Positions 40,017 through 50,320 of a DNA stretch of 64,000 nucleotides are shown one piece after another. The first letter of the stretch is position 1. Each line of letters opens with the position of its first letter. The notes under the pieces are model-generated. The model was given only the letters and a program-made list of their open reading frames with translations. It made no database searches and was not told the origin of the DNA. Position numbers and translations under genes: made by a program. Source of the DNA: Micromonospora qiuiae (lineage in GTDB: Bacteria; Actinomycetota; Actinomycetes; Mycobacteriales; Micromonosporaceae). The stretch covers positions 1-64,000 of the forward strand of contig NZ_BOPC01000037.1 in assembly GCF_016863555.1 (NCBI RefSeq). The letters run 5' to 3'.

Positions 40017-41495
40017 CTACTCGGGCGACCGGCAGGCCGCCGGGTCGACCGTGGGCGTGAAGGTGTCGGCGGGCGGGGCGTCCGGCGTACTGGCCGGCGG
40101 AGCCACCGATCCGCCGTTGGGCGATGGTGCGACGCTGACCACCGCGCTCGGCAGACCGGCCGGAGCGCTCGGCGAAGCGGCCGGAGCGCTCGGCGAAGCG
40201 GCCGGAGCGCTCGGCCCCGCGGATGGCAGCTGGGCCGTGGGGGTGGGGCTCGACGTCGGGCCGGGAGTGGGCGGGCAGATCGGCTTGAGGTTGACGTTGG
40301 TCGGGCTGTCCAGCGTCAGCTCCGCCATTCGGCGTTTCGCATCCGGCTCGTTCTTGGCTGGTATGCCCTGCTTGACCTGCTCCTGGGCGGCGAGGGTGAG
40401 ATCGTCCAGTTGGGCGCTGCTCTTCGAGTGCACGGTCGAGAGATCCATGCCCGCGATCTGGCCCTGTATCCCGCGGAACACGGCTACCTGGCCGTCCTCC
40501 GTCGCGCCGACGTAGTACTGCCGCTGGGTGTAGCTCCACCCGACGAAGACTCCGCCGCCGACGATCACCATCAGGGCGGTCGTCATCGCGAGCGCGCGCA
40601 GCGGGCGGCGGCGCGCCTCCGGCTCGTCGTCGTTGCCGGCCGGCTCCTCCGGGGTGGCCGGACGGGGGGCGGAGAGCGCCGAGGCTCGGGCGGCGGGCGT
40701 GGAGCCGTCGGCCGAGGTCGCCATGCCCCGATCGCGCGCGGCCGCGCCGCCGACGATCGGAGCGGCCTCGACGATGTCGCGGTCGGTCGCGTCGGCGATG
40801 ATCACGGTGATGTTGTCCGGGCCGCCGCCGCGTAGGGCGAGTTGGACGAGCCGCTCGACGCACTGCTGCGGGTCGGCGTACTCACGCATGGTCTCGGCGA
40901 TGGTCTCCGCGCTGACCACCCCGGAGAGGCCGTCGGAGCAGATCAGGTAGCGGTCGCCGGTCAGCACCTGGCGGACCGAGTACTCCGGGTCGATGTCGCG
41001 GCCGTCCAGGGCCCGGGTGAGCAGCGAGCGCTGCGGATGGCTACTCGCCTCCTCCGGGCTGATCCGGCCCTCGTCGACGAGCATCTGGACGTAGGTGTCG
41101 TCCTTGGTGATCTGCGCGAACTCGCCGTCACGCAGCAGGTAGGCCCGCGAGTCGCCGATGTGGACCATGCCCAGCTTGCTGCCGGAGAAAAGGGTCGCGG
41201 TGAGCGTGGTGCCCATCCCCTCCAGCTGCGGGTTGGCGTCCACGGTCTCGCGGAGCTGCTGGTTGGCGGTGCCCACCGCAGATCGGAGCGCGTCGACCAG
41301 GGCGTCGCCGGGGACGTCCTCGTCCAGTGGCGCCATGGCGCCGATGACGATGTTGCTGGCGACGTCACCGGCGGCCATGCCGCCCATGCCGTCGGCGACG
41401 GCGAGTAGCCGCGGCCCGGCGTAGACGGAATCCTGATTTCCGTCTCGGATCAGACCGCGGTCGCTGTGGGCCGCATAGCGCAGGGTCAGAGTCAT
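40017..41495 (-). CDS. pstP: Membrane PP2C phosphatase PstP
   Basis: A 492-residue protein. Residues 1-240 form the PP2C domain (HSDRGLIRDGNQDSVYAG, AVADGMGGMAAGDVAS, GDSRAYLLRDGEF, LICSDGLSGVV, GGPDNITVIIADAT). A membrane helix (ALAMTTALMVIVGGGVFVGW) lies near 305, and a 160-residue external part ends in Pro/Ser/Ala repeats. PstP is the only PP2C phosphatase partnered with PknA/PknB in mycobacteria and reverses their phosphorylation. The gene overlaps fhaB by 4 bp. Confidence 0.95.
   Translation of the reverse strand: MTLTLRYAAHSDRGLIRDGNQDSVYAGPRLLAVADGMGGMAAGDVASNIVIGAMAPLDEDVPGDALVDALRSAVGTANQQLRETVDANPQLEGMGTTLTATLFSGSKLGMVHIGDSRAYLLRDGEFAQITKDDTYVQMLVDEGRISPEEASSHPQRSLLTRALDGRDIDPEYSVRQVLTGDRYLICSDGLSGVVSAETIAETMREYADPQQCVERLVQLALRGGGPDNITVIIADATDRDIVEAAPIVGGAAARDRGMATSADGSTPAARASALSAPRPATPEEPAGNDDEPEARRRPLRALAMTTALMVIVGGGVFVGWSYTQRQYYVGATEDGQVAVFRGIQGQIAGMDLSTVHSKSSAQLDDLTLAAQEQVKQGIPAKNEPDAKRRMAELTLDSPTNVNLKPICPPTPGPTSSPTPTAQLPSAGPSAPAASPSAPAASPSAPAGLPSAVVSVAPSPNGGSVAPPASTPDAPPADTFTPTVDPAACRSPE
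40159..40221 (-). repeat. 21-bp tandem repeats in the 3' part of pstP
   Basis: Two perfect 21-bp units (40159-40179, 40180-40200) and a partial third encode PSAPAAS-type heptapeptides in the external tail of PstP. They keep frame. Confidence 0.85.
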
Positions 41496-41980
41496 GGCCG
41501 TAATTCGAGAGAGGTGCGGCCGATCCGGATCGGCACGCCGAGGGGGACGGGGGTCGGTCCGGTGACCTTAGCGCGATCCAGGTACGTCCCGTTAGTCGAA
41601 CCGAGGTCCTCGACGAACCATTGTCCGTCGCGCGGCACGAGCCGGGCGTGTCGCGCGGAGGCATAGTCGTCAGTGATGACGAGCGTGGAATCCTCGGCAC
41701 GACCGATGGTTATCTGCGCCTCACCCAGAGTGATCCGGGTGCCGGCAAGCTGGCCTGCGGTCACCACCAACTGGTGCGCCGCCCGCCCTCGCTTCACCTT
41801 CGCCGGCCTCGCGGTCGCCTGACCGGTCGACGCACCCACCGTGCGGGGCGCGGCCACCAGCCGGCCTGAGCGGGCCCCCGCGAAGAGGTCCCGGCGGATG
41901 ACACCGACCACCGTGAACACGAAAATCCACAGCAGGATGAGGAATCCGAACCGGGCGACGGTGATGACGAGTTCCGGCAA
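41492..41980 (-). CDS. fhaB: FHA-domain membrane protein FhaB
   Basis: A 162-residue protein: one N-terminal helix (ARFGFLILLWIFVFTVVGVI), a basic linker and a C-terminal FHA domain with ITIGRAEDSTLVI, SARHARLV and DLGSTNGTYLDR, the phosphothreonine-binding signature. The M. tuberculosis homologue FhaB (FipA) is phosphorylated by PknA and interacts with FtsZ/FtsQ. It lies between fhaA and pstP and overlaps pstP as ATGA. Confidence 0.95.
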   Translation of the reverse strand: MPELVITVARFGFLILLWIFVFTVVGVIRRDLFAGARSGRLVAAPRTVGASTGQATARPAKVKRGRAAHQLVVTAGQLAGTRITLGEAQITIGRAEDSTLVITDDYASARHARLVPRDGQWFVEDLGSTNGTYLDRAKVTGPTPVPLGVPIRIGRTSLELRP

Positions 41981-41986
41981 GGCGGG

Positions 41987-42748
41987 TCAGCCGTCCACGC
42001 GGAAGGTCAGGGTGGTGGTGCCGAGCTGGATCATGTCGCCGGGGTTCAGCGCCACGGCGGAGACCCGCTGACCGTTGACCATGGTGCCGTTGGTCGAGCC
42101 GAGGTCGGTCAGCACGACCTGGCCGCCGTCGAAGTCCAGACGGGCGTGCCGTCGGGAGATGCCGACGTCCGGCAGGCGCAGGTTGGCCTGGTCGCCCCGA
42201 CCGATCACGGTCGAGCCCATCTGCAGGGGGTAGGTGCGGCCGTCACCGGAGACCAGTCGGACGTTGCGCCCGCCGCCGTGACCCGGCGGCGGGCCGTAGC
42301 CGCCACCCTGGTCGTAGGCGGGGTAACCGGGCGGGCCGGCGTCGTAGCCGGGCGCCGAGACCGGGGCGACCTCGCCACCGGTGTAGACCTCGGCGGTGAC
42401 CCGGAACATGCCGGTGTCCAGCCCTTCGCCCCGCTCGATCTCGACGATCACGTCGCCGTAGACCGTCCAGGCCTGCTCACCGATGAACTCCGCCTGCGAC
42501 TGAGCCAGTTCCTGAGCCAGCGCGGCGGCGTACGGCGCCAAGCGACTATGGTCGTACGGCGAGAGATCGATCACGTAACGGTTGGGCACCAACGTGCGCC
42601 CACCAGCCAGGATGGCCTTGTGCGCCTCGGCCTCCCGCTGCATGGCGTTGAGGATCTCCACGGGGTGCACGACCCCTTTGAAGACCTTGGCGAAGGCCCC
42701 TTCGACCAGGCCTTCCAGACGCTTCTCGAAGCGTTGCAGCACGCTCAC
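41987..42748 (-). CDS. fhaA: FHA-domain protein FhaA with DUF3662 domain
   Basis: A 253-residue protein. The N-terminal DUF3662 domain (LQRFEKRLEGLVEGAFAKVF, VPNRYVIDLSPYDH, YGDVIVEIERGEGL) is followed by a Gly/Pro/Tyr-rich linker (GYDAGPPGYPAYDQGGGYG) and a C-terminal FHA domain (VIGRGDQANLRLPD, SRRHARLDF, DLGSTNGTMVNGQ). In mycobacteria FhaA recognises phosphorylated MviN to control lipid II export. I place the start at GTG 42748 after GAGGAGGAG; ATG 42775 is nine codons upstream. It heads the operon, which runs to pknB. Region 42749-43003 is non-coding and should hold its promoter and that of the divergent tRNA. Confidence 0.93.
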   Translation of the reverse strand: MSVLQRFEKRLEGLVEGAFAKVFKGVVHPVEILNAMQREAEAHKAILAGGRTLVPNRYVIDLSPYDHSRLAPYAAALAQELAQSQAEFIGEQAWTVYGDVIVEIERGEGLDTGMFRVTAEVYTGGEVAPVSAPGYDAGPPGYPAYDQGGGYGPPPGHGGGRNVRLVSGDGRTYPLQMGSTVIGRGDQANLRLPDVGISRRHARLDFDGGQVVLTDLGSTNGTMVNGQRVSAVALNPGDMIQLGTTTLTFRVDG

Positions 42749-43003
42749 CGGCTCCTCCTCGGGTCCCGAGGACATGATGGTATCGGTCCAGAGCGCACGC
42801 AGCTCATACGCCGCTCTGCCAGCAGGCCACAGCCCGTTCGGAGGCTCGGCGATCCTCGTGCTACTCTTTCGTCCGCCACGAACGGTAACCGCTGTCCGCA
42901 GCGAATGCCATTCGCGGTGATGACCGGGGCCGCGTAACATGGCCGAGGTCCGCTGGCCACAGCGGGCAACGGCACGGGCTACGCAGTCCGACGGTCGAGC
43001 CAC

Positions 43004-43089
43004 GGGGAAGTGGCGGAATGGCAGACGCGCACGGTTCAGGTCCGTGTGCCCGAAAGGGCGTGGGGGTTCAACTCCCCCCTTCCCCACCA
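43004..43089 (+). tRNA. tRNA-Leu (anticodon CAG)
   Basis: An 86-nt class II tRNA with encoded CCA. The acceptor stem is GGGGAAG / CTTCCCC, the anticodon stem CACGG / CCGTG around TTCAGGT gives CAG, the variable arm is TGCCCGAAAGGGCG, and the T arm is GGGGGTTCAACTCCCCC. It reads CUG, the commonest leucine codon here. A tRNA-Leu also follows fhaA in M. tuberculosis. Confidence 0.96.
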
Positions 43090-43196
43090 CAGACGAGGGC
43101 TCCGCGGCGACGCGGGGCCCTCGCACCGTATCGGAGCGTTTCGGACGTCAGGCTATGCTCCGATGGTTTCTGCCTCTGACGCACCAGGAGTGGCTC

Positions 43197-44270
43197 GTGA
43201 GTGTCGCATTCGTGACCGGTTCGGGCGGGCTGATCGGCTCCGAGGCGGTCCGGCACTTCGCCGGCCTCGGTCTCGACGTCGTCGGCATCGACAACGACAT
43301 GCGGCAGGAGTTCTTCGGCGAGGAGGCCTCCACCGCCTGGAACGTCCGCCGACTGACCGACGAACTGGGTGGGGCGTACTCGCACCACAGCATCGACATC
43401 CGCGACCGAACCGCGCTCGGCGACCTGTTCAAGCGGTACGCCAGGGACGTGGCTGTGGTGATCCACACCGCCGCGCAGCCCTCGCACGACTGGGCGGTAC
43501 GCGATCCGTTCACCGACTTCGACGTGAACGCCGCCGGCACCCTCAACGTGCTGCAGAACGTCCGCGAGCACTGCATCGAGGCAGCGGTCATCCACTGTTC
43601 GACCAACAAGGTCTACGGCGACCGGCCGAACAGCCTGCCCCTGGTGGAGCTCGAGACCCGGTGGGAGATCGAGCCGGGCCACCCGTACGAGCAGGGCATC
43701 CGCGAGGACATGTCGATCGACGCCTGCCTGCACTCGATCTTCGGCGCCTCAAAGGTCGCCGCGGACGTGATGGTGCAGGAGTACGGCCGGTACTTCGGCA
43801 TGCGGACGGCCTGCTTCCGGGGCGGGACGCTGACCGGGCCGGCCCATTCCGCGACTGAGCTGCACGGTTTCCTGGGCTACGTGATGCGCGCCAACATGGA
43901 GCGCCGGACGTACAAGATCTTCGGCTATCAGGGCAAGCAGGTCCGGGACGCGATTCACAGCTCGGACGTGGTCTCCGCGTTCGAGGCGTTCTTCCGCAAC
44001 CCGCGCTCGGCGGCGGTCTACAACCTGGGCGGCGGCCGGCACTCCAACGTCTCGAACCGGGAGGCCTTCGCGCTGGCCGAGCAGATCACCGGCCAGGAGA
44101 TGGTCACCGAGTACGTGGAGGCCAACCGGATCGGCGACCACAAGTGGTGGATCGGCTCCAACGAGGCGTTCCAGGCCGACTACCCGGACTGGAAGCAGGT
44201 CTACGACGTACCAATGATCATGCGTGAGATCTACGAGGCCAACATGGACAAGTGGGTGCCGGCAGCGTGA
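43197..44270 (+). CDS. NAD-dependent epimerase/dehydratase (CDP-paratose 2-epimerase-like)
   Basis: A 357-residue extended SDR protein. The NAD-binding start is SVAFVTGSGGLIGSEAV, with GIDNDMRQEFFG after the second strand, as in CDP-paratose/tyvelose epimerases. HTAAQPSHDWA and STNKVYGD follow. In the catalytic YxxxK position the sequence is FGASKVAAD, so phenylalanine replaces the tyrosine. GTG 43197 follows CAGGAG; a longer frame upstream runs through the tRNA. It overlaps the next gene as GTGA. A role in sugar-nucleotide or glycan metabolism is inferred. Confidence 0.85.
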   Translation: MSVAFVTGSGGLIGSEAVRHFAGLGLDVVGIDNDMRQEFFGEEASTAWNVRRLTDELGGAYSHHSIDIRDRTALGDLFKRYARDVAVVIHTAAQPSHDWAVRDPFTDFDVNAAGTLNVLQNVREHCIEAAVIHCSTNKVYGDRPNSLPLVELETRWEIEPGHPYEQGIREDMSIDACLHSIFGASKVAADVMVQEYGRYFGMRTACFRGGTLTGPAHSATELHGFLGYVMRANMERRTYKIFGYQGKQVRDAIHSSDVVSAFEAFFRNPRSAAVYNLGGGRHSNVSNREAFALAEQITGQEMVTEYVEANRIGDHKWWIGSNEAFQADYPDWKQVYDVPMIMREIYEANMDKWVPAA

Positions 44271-45064
44271 GAAAGCGGAATGTCCTCGGCGTTCTGGTCG
44301 ACGCCACCGACTACGCAGAGGCCACCGAGCAGGTGGTGGCCGCCGCACAGGAGCGTCGGCCGCTGGCGCTGACCGCGCTCGCCGTACACGGCGTGATGAC
44401 CGGGGTGCTGGATCGGGCGCACAACGCCCGGCTCAATTCGTTCGACGTGGTGACCCCGGACGGCCAGCCGGTGCGCTGGGCGCTCAACCTGTTGCACGGC
44501 GCCGGGCTCACCGACCGGGTCTACGGACCGACGCTGACTCTGCACGTGCTCTCCCGCTTCGCCGACGAGGGGCTGCCGGTCTACCTCTACGGCTCGACGG
44601 AGGAGACCCTCGCGCGGCTGATCCCGGCGCTGGAGCGGATGTTCCCCGCTTTGAAGATCGCGGGGGTGGAGGCGTCGAAGTTCCGCGCCGTACGGCCGGG
44701 TGAGGACGCCGAGATCGCCGACCGGATCAAGGCCAGCGGGGCCCGGCTCGTCCTGGTCGGGCTGGGCTGCCCCCGCCAGGAGATCTTCGCGTACGCGATG
44801 CGTCCGCTGCTGGACATGCCGCTGATGGCGGTCGGTGCCGCCTTCGACTACCACGCCGGGCTGCTGCGCCAGCCGCCGCCGTGGATGCAGCGCGCCGGGC
44901 TGGAGTGGTTCTGGCGGCTGGGTCTGGAGCCGAAGCGGCTGTGGCGGCGCTACGTGATCCTCAACCCCGCGTACCTGGGCCGGTTGTTCGCGCAGAAGAC
45001 CGGGCTGTGGAAGGCCCGGCCGCCCGCGCCGGCCACCGAACGGCCGGCCGGGTTCGCAGTCTGA
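44267..45064 (+). CDS. WecB/TagA/CpsF family glycosyltransferase
   Basis: About 265 residues. Family motifs are VTPDGQPVRWALNLL, PVYLYGSTEETLARL, RLVLVGLGCPRQEIFAYAMR and AVGAAFDYHAGLLRQPPPWMQ. Members transfer N-acetylmannosamine-type sugars to lipid-linked acceptors in wall polymer or capsule synthesis (TagA, WecG). I use GTG 44267 (GTGA overlap with the epimerase stop); GTG 44252 is an alternative. With the epimerase it forms a two-gene surface-glycan unit. Confidence 0.9.
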   Translation: MRKRNVLGVLVDATDYAEATEQVVAAAQERRPLALTALAVHGVMTGVLDRAHNARLNSFDVVTPDGQPVRWALNLLHGAGLTDRVYGPTLTLHVLSRFADEGLPVYLYGSTEETLARLIPALERMFPALKIAGVEASKFRAVRPGEDAEIADRIKASGARLVLVGLGCPRQEIFAYAMRPLLDMPLMAVGAAFDYHAGLLRQPPPWMQRAGLEWFWRLGLEPKRLWRRYVILNPAYLGRLFAQKTGLWKARPPAPATERPAGFAV

Positions 45065-45119
45065 CCACGGATCTCGCCACCGGGCCCCCGACTCCGCTGT
45101 CGGGGGCCCGGTGCCGATG

Positions 45120-46994
<1,875 letters not shown>

Positions 46995-47132
46995 CTTCCT
47001 ACCTCCCTCCGACCGGCACCGATCGTCCACCCGCTCGTGACAGGCTCATCGATGAATGCCGATCAAAATGAGGGTAGTCGGACGCGTGGAGAAAGATGAA
47101 CATGTTGGATTCCCCATAACACTGACGCGATG

Positions 47133-47149
47133 GTTCCCCTAGGGGGAAC
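47133..47149. promoter_or_regulatory. Palindrome in the divergent protease promoter region
   Basis: GTTCCCCTAGGGGGAAC is symmetric apart from one extra G. It lies 139 bp before the subtilase start and 67 bp before the divergent membrane-protein start. Candidate operator; no regulator is adjacent. Confidence 0.4.
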
Positions 47150-47215
47150 GGGTACGGGACGAACGGGGGGATGGGCCCGATTCGACGGACGGTGAATCGG
47201 GCAAGGCTGAGAGGC

Positions 47216-47818
47216 ATGCAGAGCCATCTCGCCCTCCTGCTCCCGGTCGTCGCCGTGTGGTGGGTCGCCGGCTACCTCGCCGACAGGTTGCCCCGGATGA
47301 CCTACGCCCGCGGGCTCCGCCGGCACGCCGGCTGGTTGCTCGCGCTGACCCTGGCCGGGCTCGGCCTGACGGTGGCTCTGCCGGTCGCCGGCCTGGCCAC
47401 CGCCGGCGCGACCCTGGCGGATCGAGCCGCGAGTGGCCTCACGCTGGCCGCGATTCCGGCGCTGGTGGTGGCGTTCTGCACCGTACGCAGGTTGCACCGG
47501 CTTCGCGCCGGGGCGGGCGCGCTGGCCGTCACACCCCGGACACCGGCGCCGCACGGGTTGCGAGCCACAGCCGCACACCCGCTGATCGGGCTGCCGTTGC
47601 AGGTGACCGGGTTGGCTCTGTTGCCGGGCCTGATCGCGGCGAGCGGCGCCGGCCAATTCGTCGGTCCCGGGGCGATCGGGCCCGCCATCACCGTCGGGGC
47701 GCTGGGCGTCGGGGCCATCGGCGTACGGCACGCGCTGCGTCACAATCGGCTCGCCGAGCGGGCCATGCCGGAGCGGTCGCCGGCCTCAGCGCGTCCGGCC
47801 GGCGTCCTGCACGTATAG
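47216..47818 (+). CDS. Hypothetical membrane protein
   Basis: A 200-residue protein with about five hydrophobic helices (HLALLLPVVAVWWVAGYLA, GWLLALTLAGLGLTVALPVA, LTLAAIPALVVAFCTVRRLH, LPLQVTGLALLPGLIAA, IGPAITVGALGVGAIGV). Family not recognised. I choose ATG 47216 after AAGGCTGAG; the 47171 ATG only adds a non-hydrophobic extension. It is divergent from the subtilase and overlaps the next, convergent gene by 33 bp. Confidence 0.7.
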   Translation: MQSHLALLLPVVAVWWVAGYLADRLPRMTYARGLRRHAGWLLALTLAGLGLTVALPVAGLATAGATLADRAASGLTLAAIPALVVAFCTVRRLHRLRAGAGALAVTPRTPAPHGLRATAAHPLIGLPLQVTGLALLPGLIAASGAGQFVGPGAIGPAITVGALGVGAIGVRHALRHNRLAERAMPERSPASARPAGVLHV

Positions 47819-48190
47819 CAGCTCCAGGATCGCCCGGGTCGCCTCGAACCAGCGGTCCAGCCAGCCCGGGGGCGGCACGCTGCCCCTGGGGGGCAACTCC
47901 ATCATCAGGCCCCGCAGCAGCGGGTGATCCACGAGGGAGCCGCTGTCCGTGGTCGACCAGCCGGACGCCGGGAACGACGGTTCGGTGAGCGGGTTGGGGT
48001 CCAGCGACGGCAGGGTGAGCGGCGGCGTGGCCGCCTCGGTCGCCACCGCGCTGTCCCGGCCGGTCGGCTCGGTCTCCGTCGACACCACCTCGGTCAACAC
48101 GGTGTCCCGGCGGGCGCCGCGGTACTTGCCACCGAACCGCTCCGGCTTTCCCGGCCCGTTGGTGAGGTTCTCTGACCCGATACTCGTCAT
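47786..48190 (-). CDS. Hypothetical protein
   Basis: A 134-residue soluble protein, MTSIGSENLTNGPGKPERFG..., with a Thr/Pro/Ser-rich middle and a better-ordered C-terminus (PPPGWLDRWFEATRAILELLYV). Family not recognised. Codon bias supports a real gene. Its end overlaps the convergent membrane-protein gene by 33 bp. Confidence 0.6.
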   Translation of the reverse strand: MTSIGSENLTNGPGKPERFGGKYRGARRDTVLTEVVSTETEPTGRDSAVATEAATPPLTLPSLDPNPLTEPSFPASGWSTTDSGSLVDHPLLRGLMMELPPRGSVPPPGWLDRWFEATRAILELLYVQDAGRTR

Positions 48191-48341
48191 CGTCTCGCCT
48201 GCCTCGTTCGGTTACCCGCCCTGCTCGGGGGGATGTCGACCAGCGCGTACCGACAGGTACAACGAGACGGGCACGTTGTGGCGACGGCGGGGCGACGGAT
48301 CGCGCGCGGCCGGGCCGTGCGCCGGTCCTCGGCGGACGCAC

Positions 48342-48374
48342 GGGTCCCCGCCCGGCCACGCCGGACGGGGACCC
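48342..48374 (-). terminator. Terminator hairpin after the DUF397 gene
   Basis: GGGTCCCCG / CGGGGACCC, 9 bp, with an inner CCGG / CCGG pair. It is about 20 bp past the DUF397 stop. The rest of 48191-48393 shows nothing recognisable. Confidence 0.75.
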
Positions 48375-48393
48375 TGCAGCGCTGCCCCGGGAG

Positions 48394-48621
48394 TCAGCCC
48401 CGGCCGAAGGCGCCGTCCCGAGTGCTGGTGACGAAGGCGTGCCAGTCACCCGGGGCGAAGACCAGGGCCGGACCTGCCTTGTCTTTCGAGTCCCGGACTC
48501 CGACCGCTCCGGTCACGTAGGCCACCTCCACGCAGTTGTCGCAGTTCGGCCCGCTCTTCGAGCTCTTGAACCAGTTCGCCTGCGTCAGGTCGACGGGGAA
48601 TGCTTTCGCGGCCATTTCCAC
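48394..48621 (-). CDS. DUF397 domain protein
   Basis: A 75-residue protein with the family core: DLTQANWFKSSKSGPNCDNC, VEVAYVTGAVGVRDSKDK and GPALVFAPGDWHAFV. DUF397 proteins are small actinobacterial partners of DUF5753 helix-turn-helix regulators and can behave like antitoxin- or co-regulator-type factors. The start (GTG 48621 or ATG 48615) lies inside the 3' end of the regulator gene, an overlap of about 37 bp. Confidence 0.93.
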   Translation of the reverse strand: MEMAAKAFPVDLTQANWFKSSKSGPNCDNCVEVAYVTGAVGVRDSKDKAGPALVFAPGDWHAFVTSTRDGAFGRG

Positions 48622-49466
48622 AACGGCTCCTCTGCCAGTTTCGCGATGTATCCGACGGACTCCTCCGGACGCATGGCCGCTGCTCGAATGTGATCGAAGA
48701 TGAAGCTGTACTTCTGTAGTTCGTCGCTCTTCTCCAGGAAGAGCCCACCCGTGGCGTTCTCCGCGTACACGACATCCGGATCACCGGCTTCGGGGAAGCT
48801 GAGGATCGTGAAGGTGCCGTCCATGCCGGCGTGCGCCCCCACCTCGAACGGCAGGATCTGTAGCGTCACGTTCGGCATCTGGGCCACCTCCACCAGTCGG
48901 CGCAGTTGGTCACGCATCACCGCTTCCCCGCCAACCGGACGGCACATCACCGCCTCATCGAGCACCACCCATAGATCGACCGGATCATCCTGGGTCAACA
49001 ACGACTGGCGCCCGAGTCGGACACGCACCCGTTGCCGCACCTGCTCAGTGGTGAAGTCGGGGCGGGCGGCGCGGATCATCGCGGTGGCGTAGTCCTCGGT
49101 CTCCAGCAGCCCGGGAACGACCTGCTGCTCCCACGCGCGGATCGAACTCGCCGCAGCCTCCAAGCCCACGTACGCCCCGACCAGCACCGTGCTGTACGGA
49201 TGCCACCAGCCCTTCTGTCGCGCCTCGCGGGCGATCTGCACCAACTCGTCGCTCTCGGGGCCCACCACCCCGTAGATCCCGAGCATGTCCCGGACGTCGC
49301 GGGGCGTCGCGGTGGTGTGGCCGGTCTCGATCCGGGAGATCTTCGATGCCGAGCACTCCAAGTGCTCGGCAACGGCCTCGATGGTGATCCCGGCCGCTTC
49401 GCGCCGGCGGCGCAGCTCCGCGCCGAGCCGGCGCCGCCGGATGGTCGGGCTGCGCCGCTCGCTCAC
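48585..49466 (-). CDS. Helix-turn-helix regulator with DUF5753 domain
   Basis: A 293-residue protein. Residues 10-75 form an XRE-type DNA-binding domain (LGAELRRRREAAGITIEAVA, CSASKISRIETGHTTATPRD). The rest is DUF5753 (VPGLLETEDYATAMIRAARP, RQSLLTQDDPVDLWVVLDEA, LQILPFEVGAHAGMDGTFTI). Streptomyces members of this pair family influence development and antibiotic production. GTG 49466 follows GGAGAGGTG. It is co-transcribed with the DUF397 gene. Confidence 0.92.
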   Translation of the reverse strand: MSERRSPTIRRRRLGAELRRRREAAGITIEAVAEHLECSASKISRIETGHTTATPRDVRDMLGIYGVVGPESDELVQIAREARQKGWWHPYSTVLVGAYVGLEAAASSIRAWEQQVVPGLLETEDYATAMIRAARPDFTTEQVRQRVRVRLGRQSLLTQDDPVDLWVVLDEAVMCRPVGGEAVMRDQLRRLVEVAQMPNVTLQILPFEVGAHAGMDGTFTILSFPEAGDPDVVYAENATGGLFLEKSDELQKYSFIFDHIRAAAMRPEESVGYIAKLAEEPLWKWPRKHSPST

Positions 49467-49933
49467 GGTGTCACCTCTCCGCCTCGACGCGCCGTTCTCA
49501 CCACCCCGCCTAGGGCGCGACTATTGGGCGGCGGGCGTTCGCGGCAGTTGGGTGGAACCGGTTCGACCCGGCCGCGACGGGCAGAACGGCCCTCAGTGTG
49601 CCGTCCAGGCGGTGGCACGTACAAGCGCCGTTTCGCGCGAGCCGCTCACATCTTGGCAAACAGCGACCTGCAACTTGCACAAAGCACGTCCCTGATGCAG
49701 TCTGTCCGCATGACCCGGGTCACGCACCGTCCCCACCCTGTCTCTCCACGTGATCATCAGGGGTTCGGGACGGTGCAGTCCGCGCGGTCGGGCACCGGTA
49801 CGCCACCAGCGGATTCCGGGCTCGCCGGGCAAAGCCGCACGTACCGGCCCACGAGACACGACCTCGTTCGCCGGAGGAAATCCCCCGACAACCTCGCCGG
49901 CCGTTGAGCCGGCCGAACCCTTCAGGAGCCCAT
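49467..49933. other. 467-bp divergent intergenic region without a gene
   Basis: No supported coding frame. It holds the promoter side of the HTH-DUF397 pair. The palindrome TGCAACTTGCA (49669-49679), within a local run of TTGCA-like half-sites, is a candidate operator for the regulator itself. AGGAG at 49924-49928 belongs to the following gene. Confidence 0.5.
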
Positions 49934-50221
49934 GTGCTTCCCCGCTCCGGTGACGTACTGCACGTGACACGCGCGGCGAGCGTCCAGTTCCGCAGACCCA
50001 TTTTGTTCCGGGTGATCCGAGTGCTCGACCGGCCGACCTACGACGGCTGGGTCTGGCTCGAAGGCTACGAGTTGAACGCGGCGGGGGACGCGGTCAACCG
50101 GCGCTCGATCTTCGTCCAGCGGGCCGGGCTACGGCAGTTGCAGGCCGCTGGGCAGCCGCGTCCGCACACCGTGCGCTCGGCTCGTCGGGCGCCCGCCCGA
50201 GGCTCGATGCGGGTGGCCTGA
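49934..50221 (+). CDS. Small hypothetical protein
   Basis: A 95-residue protein. Core sequence is FRRPILFRVIRVLDRPTYDG, then WVWLEGYELNAAGDAVNRRS and IFVQRAGLRQL. The beta-rich pattern with DGWVWLEGYELN recalls short actinobacterial proteins of unknown function. GTG 49934 after AGGAG is the best start; GTG 49973 is internal. No assigned role. Confidence 0.65.
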   Translation: MLPRSGDVLHVTRAASVQFRRPILFRVIRVLDRPTYDGWVWLEGYELNAAGDAVNRRSIFVQRAGLRQLQAAGQPRPHTVRSARRAPARGSMRVA

Positions 50222-50320
50222 GCATCACGAACGGCCGCCGGCGGGCATACCGACGCCATAGAATCGGTGTGCCCGCCCCGGCACGTCTCCACCCCGCGCG
50301 TCCAGGACCTCGAACCTGGG

